Source: Rhizobium johnstonii 3841
GTDB taxonomy: Bacteria > Pseudomonadota > Alphaproteobacteria > Rhizobiales > Rhizobiaceae
Direction of reading: 5' to 3'
Assembly (NCBI RefSeq): GCF_000009265.1
Contig: NC_008381.1
Location: 1 to 64,000 of the forward strand
Length of the DNA stretch: 64,000 nt
In this document: positions 61,098 to 64,000 of the stretch, piece by piece
How positions within the stretch are numbered: the first letter of the stretch is position 1
Layout: every line of letters starts with the position of its first letter
Notes under the pieces: model-generated
Told to the model about the DNA's origin: nothing
The model's input: the letters and a program-made list of their open reading frames with translations, nothing else
Databases searched by the model: none
Position numbers and translations under genes: made by a program

Positions 61098-62285
61098 TCA
61101 GGCCGCCGAGCGGGTGCTTAGCGTGCCTTCTGCCGACAAAGCCTTGACGATCGCGGCCGCGTCAGAAGGCTGCATCCCCGCCAAATTCATGCGACCGGAA
61201 TCGGCCATGTAGATGCCGTGTTTGTGGCACAACGCGACTGCCGTTTCTTTCGACATCGCCAGGTTGGAGAAAAGCCCTCGCTGGTTCGCGATGAAGCCCA
61301 GTTCCGGATGAGAAGCTGCAAGAGCGGCGCGGTTACCATTGACCCGAGCGCACATTTCAACCAGCTCCTGCTTCCAGATTTGGGTTAGCTCCGCGCTCTC
61401 CAGAATCACACGTACGATGGCCGCGCCGTGGTCCGGGGGCATCGACCAGTTGACGCGAGCCAACGAAGCCATGTTGCCATCGGCAATCTTAAGCTGGTCC
61501 GCATTGCGGCTAACAAGGTAAAGGGCACCAACACGTTCGCGATAAAGACCGAAATTTTTGTCACACGAATAGGCGACAAGCGCTTCGTCTACTGCCTCGA
61601 GGATAAGGCGGGTTGGCTCTGCGTCCGCTTCGAGGCCGTCGCCCAGGCCTTGGTAGGCAAGATCGATGAAGGGAAGGAGTTTGCGCTCCACCAGCTTTGC
61701 AGCGATCTGCTTCCATTGCTGGATATCAAAATCAATGCCAGTTGGGTTGTGGCAGCAGCCGTGTAGCAGGATCACATCACCAGCCTGCGCCGCGTCGAGT
61801 GCCTCCAAAACACGATCGAAGTCGATTTGCTGCTTGGCAAGGTCGACGAAACGATAGTCTTTCACGGTCAAGCGCGCCGACTCGAAAATCGGAGCATGGT
61901 TGGGCCAGCTTGGTGTGCCAAGCCAGACTTTCGCACCGGGCGTGGCAGAGGCGATGAGTTCAGCGCCCAGTCGCAGAGCGCCGCTTCCACCTGGCGTCTG
62001 GATGCCCACAACGTTGCCGGCATTATGAGTTGCGCCGAAAATGATCGGCTTCAGGAGGTTGACGAAATTCAGGTCCCCTTCAGGCCCGAGATACCGCTTG
62101 CTGTCCTGGGTCTCGAGGAGCTGCTTTTCAGCGAGCTTGACGGCCCGCATGACTGGTGTTCGCCCCTGTTCGTCTCTGTAGACGCCGACGCCGAGGTCGA
62201 CTTTGTAGCCTCTTGGATCGGCCTGAAACGCTTTGATGAGCGCAAGTAGGCTGTCGGCTGGTTGCGCGGTGAGTTTCTCAAACAT
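61098..62285 (-). CDS. Aromatic amino acid / aspartate aminotransferase (class I, PLP)
   Basis: A 395-residue class I aminotransferase of the AspC/TyrB type. The N-terminus MFEKLTAQPADSLLALIKAF is typical, with GVYRDEQGRTPVMRAVK, PGGSGALRLGAEL (cofactor phosphate loop), HGCCHNPTGID (NPTG motif) and the PLP Lys243 in AYSCDKNFGLYRERVGAL. It transfers the amino group from an aromatic or acidic amino acid to 2-oxoglutarate. It lies 19 bases upstream of the TPP enzyme and likely heads that operon; the Lrp gene is divergent. Confidence 0.93.
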   Translation of the reverse strand: MFEKLTAQPADSLLALIKAFQADPRGYKVDLGVGVYRDEQGRTPVMRAVKLAEKQLLETQDSKRYLGPEGDLNFVNLLKPIIFGATHNAGNVVGIQTPGGSGALRLGAELIASATPGAKVWLGTPSWPNHAPIFESARLTVKDYRFVDLAKQQIDFDRVLEALDAAQAGDVILLHGCCHNPTGIDFDIQQWKQIAAKLVERKLLPFIDLAYQGLGDGLEADAEPTRLILEAVDEALVAYSCDKNFGLYRERVGALYLVSRNADQLKIADGNMASLARVNWSMPPDHGAAIVRVILESAELTQIWKQELVEMCARVNGNRAALAASHPELGFIANQRGLFSNLAMSKETAVALCHKHGIYMADSGRMNLAGMQPSDAAAIVKALSAEGTLSTRSAA

Positions 62286-62418
62286 GTTGTCTACCTCCTA
62301 AGAACGTGGCGTAAGCCTACAGGCGCTTTGGTGAGGTTTGTTTGCAATTTTCGACACACTGAGATATTATCGTGCATGGAAATCACCACGTTTCCGCCAA
62401 ATATGCAGATATTTCGAC

Positions 62419-62907
62419 ATGACATCAAAGTCACACCCTCTAGATCTGTTCGATGTCCGTCTTCTCGCGGCCATTCAAAGCAATGCTGAGCTGACACAGA
62501 CTGAGCTGTCGCAAGTCGTCAATCTGTCAGCAGCTCAATGTTCGCGGCGGCTTGACCGGCTGAGAAGTGAGGGTCTGATCCAGAACGTTGTAGCGATCTT
62601 GAACCCAGAGAAACTCGGTTTTTCCGTAGTCGCGCACACGTTGGTTAGTCTTCGGTCCCACACGGAGGAAGGGAATGCTCAACTGCATCGCTTCATCGAA
62701 ACAGCACCTGAGATTCTGGAATGCTATTCCCAGACGGGCGATGCGGATTTCCTGATGAAGATCGTGGCTAGCGACCTTGACCACCTCAGCATCTTTTTGG
62801 AACGTATGATCAAGGTCACGGGTGGACTAGCGTCGGTCACCTCGAGCATCGTGCTGCGGACCATTAAGAAGAGCACTGAACTCCCGTTGCAGATTATTCA
62901 GACCTAG
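62419..62907 (+). CDS. Lrp/AsnC-family transcriptional regulator
   Basis: A 162-residue Lrp/AsnC regulator: HTH LTQTELSQVVNLSAAQCSRR, then LDRLRSEGLIQNVVAILNPE, and the RAM effector domain with CYSQTGDADFLMKIVASDLD. ATG 62419 begins MTSKSHPLDLFDVRLLAAIQ, the usual start. It is divergent from the aminotransferase gene with a 130-base gap. Local control of that operon by an amino acid is the simplest reading. Confidence 0.92.
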   Translation: MTSKSHPLDLFDVRLLAAIQSNAELTQTELSQVVNLSAAQCSRRLDRLRSEGLIQNVVAILNPEKLGFSVVAHTLVSLRSHTEEGNAQLHRFIETAPEILECYSQTGDADFLMKIVASDLDHLSIFLERMIKVTGGLASVTSSIVLRTIKKSTELPLQIIQT

Positions 62908-62916
62908 CGGGATCAA

Positions 62917-63267
62917 CTACAACGACAAAAGCAGGCTATCGGCTACCTTCGATATCGCTACCCGATCTGCGATTGCGATGACAAAACCGGACGCCATAAC
63001 CATTCCGGCGATTGAAGCTGCCGGAAGAAGATAGCGCCTTCTCCGCCAAAGCGACGGCTCAAGCGCGAATTTGGTGAATGCAATTGTCATAAGAATCATC
63101 CCGACGACTGCTGGAGCGATCGTTACAGAAAGAGCATCCGGACGATAAGCCAGTATGAATGAGCATATTGTAAGGATAGCCGATGCGACGAGCAGCAGAA
63201 GAAAACACAGCAATCCGTCTTGCTTCAGAGCGAGACGGTCCGCCTTGGATTTTTCAGGATACGACAT
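62917..63267 (-). CDS. Small membrane protein, three predicted segments
   Basis: A 116-residue protein of unknown family. Hydrophobic segments lie at about residues 19-40 (LLCFLLLLVASAILTICSFI), 46-67 (LSVTIAPAVVGMILMTIAFT) and 80-102 (LLPAASIAGMVMASGFVIAI). A basic WRRRRYL stretch sits between the second and third. The start overlaps the aldolase stop, so the two are probably translated together. Confidence 0.65.
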   Translation of the reverse strand: MSYPEKSKADRLALKQDGLLCFLLLLVASAILTICSFILAYRPDALSVTIAPAVVGMILMTIAFTKFALEPSLWRRRRYLLPAASIAGMVMASGFVIAIADRVAISKVADSLLLSL

Positions 63268-63865
63268 CAGTACACGCTCCCTGAGCTGGCAGAACCCTGG
63301 CTGGAGACGGTGCGATTGAATTCTTCAATCAACCGCGTCGTGGCGTTCGCGAACAAGGTGACGTCATTTCCAATGGCAACAAATGTTGCGCCGAGATCTA
63401 CGTATCGTCTGGCAAGTGACAGATCGGCAGTCAAAATTCCTGCAGCTTTTCCATGGGACTGGATGCGCTTGAGAGCCTTCTCAACTTCTTTTTGAACTTC
63501 CGGGGCTCCCGGCTTACCGAGATGGCCCATGTCAGCTGCAAGATCAGCCGGGCCGATAAATATGCCGTCGACGCCGTCGATCGATGCGATTTCATCGAGC
63601 GCGGCCAGGCCTGCGCGGCTTTCGATCTGAAGCAAGAGACAGATTTCGTCGTTTGCCGTCTGGAGGTAGTCCGGAATCCGGTTGAAGCGTGAGGCACGAG
63701 CCAGCGCTGCACCAACGCCCCGGACCCCGCGTGGGGGATAAGACACGGCTTTCACCAAATTCTCGGCCACCTCTTTGCTGTCAACCATCGGGATCAGGAG
63801 TGTTTGCGCGCCGATGTCGAGCAGCTGTTTTATGATGTACGTCTCGCCGATTGGCGGCCGGATAC
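63267..63865 (-). pseudogene. HpcH/HpaI-family aldolase, N-terminally truncated
   Basis: The minus strand encodes the C-terminal 200 residues of an HpaI-type class II aldolase: IIKQLLDIGAQTLLIPMVDS, CLLLQIESRAGLAALDEIAS and DGIFIGPADLAADMGHLGKP. Family members have about 50 more residues, including the first active-site His/Arg region, which are absent. Homology starts at RPPIGETYIIKQ; upstream of that, the opposite strand encodes an aldehyde dehydrogenase. The frame stays open to 63902 only by chance. Confidence 0.82.
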
Positions 63866-64000
63866 GCCCTGGAACTGGCCGTTGATGATTGCGATCTGGC
63901 ACATTGTACCGGCCATACGAACCGGGAACGCCGTTGTGATCAAGCCCTCCCCGCTCACCCCGCTGTCCACCATCCGGATGATCGAACTGCTCAACACAGT
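63862..64000 (+). pseudogene. Aldehyde dehydrogenase fragment (continues beyond the window)
   Basis: In the frame starting at 63864 the plus strand reads TPWNWPLMIAIWHIVPAIRT and then GNAVVIKPSPLTPLSTIRMI, the coenzyme-binding stretch of aldehyde dehydrogenases (PWNxP and the K-P-S-x-x-T-P motif). The first 150 or so residues of the enzyme are missing, as the preceding bases belong to the aldolase on the other strand. The gene runs off the right edge, so its C-terminus cannot be judged. Confidence 0.75.

Noticed and set aside
1..64000. CRISPR array
   Set aside because: No regularly spaced short repeats and no cas genes were seen anywhere in the window.

Overview
The window is an accessory replicon of an alphaproteobacterium of the Rhizobiales (Rhizobium/Agrobacterium/Sinorhizobium type). 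It opens at the first base of repA of a repABC plasmid cassette (1-3711). It also carries gene families typical of rhizobial plasmids: DUF1403, a ScpB-like protein, a DUF1612 helix-turn-helix protein, ietAS, a LexA-regulated imuA-imuB-dnaE2 operon with a GAAC-N7-GAAC box, and a RIT recombinase trio. No rRNA, tRNA or core housekeeping locus was seen. LAYOUT: 1-3.7 kb, repABC with a parS-like palindrome, the antisense ctRNA and an AT-rich candidate origin inside repC. 3.8-7.3 kb, an IS630 remnant and two VapBC-type toxin-antitoxin (TA) modules; the second is joined to an extra Phd-like antitoxin and a tyrosine recombinase in one overlapping operon. 7.46-19.7 kb, a large insertion. The two halves of one DUF1612 gene (N-end at 7465-7530, C-part from 18596) are 11 kb apart. 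Between them lie a left transposon end (7531), a partly duplicated recombinase flanking parDE, recombinase-DUF1403-scpB, tniQBA, a right end (15123-15219), IS66 and IS5 debris, a DUF1269 gene, an AT-rich BASS-type transporter, and a second 97-bp copy of the right end (18499-18595). 19.7-42.4 kb, a defence island. Its centre is a DISARM operon (31-34 kb down to 22 kb, minus strand) with DrmE-like, DrmA, DrmB, DrmC and, unexpectedly, an N6-adenine-type methylase. Around it are two PD-(D/E)XK-like proteins, a DUF4238 protein, a second PLD nuclease coupled to an unknown protein, the ietAS protease/ATPase pair, and a KAP-like NTPase. 42.5-50.3 kb, DNA-damage functions: dinB and a SRAP gene on one strand, imuA-imuB-dnaE2 on the other. 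imuB and dnaE2 each carry a one-base homopolymer frameshift, and dnaE2 has lost its normal C-terminus. 50.3-56.9 kb, mobile DNA: an IS91-type transposase with its partner recombinase, then a complete RIT element bounded by perfect 81-bp inverted repeats and carrying one unknown gene. 57-64 kb, cspA, a broken Gp49-type toxin facing an XRE antitoxin, a truncated Glu/Leu dehydrogenase, a TPP enzyme with an aromatic aminotransferase and a divergent Lrp regulator, then an HpaI aldolase fragment abutting an aldehyde dehydrogenase fragment at the window edge. HOW IT FITS: the replicon is kept by repABC plus several TA systems (ietAS may add to this), has accreted a phage-defence island and an SOS mutasome, and has been reshaped repeatedly by transposons and tyrosine recombinases. 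At least four genes are interrupted by single-base shifts. These could be pseudogenes or homopolymer errors in the assembly, and only read-level data can tell. All product calls come from motifs read by eye; no database search was possible.
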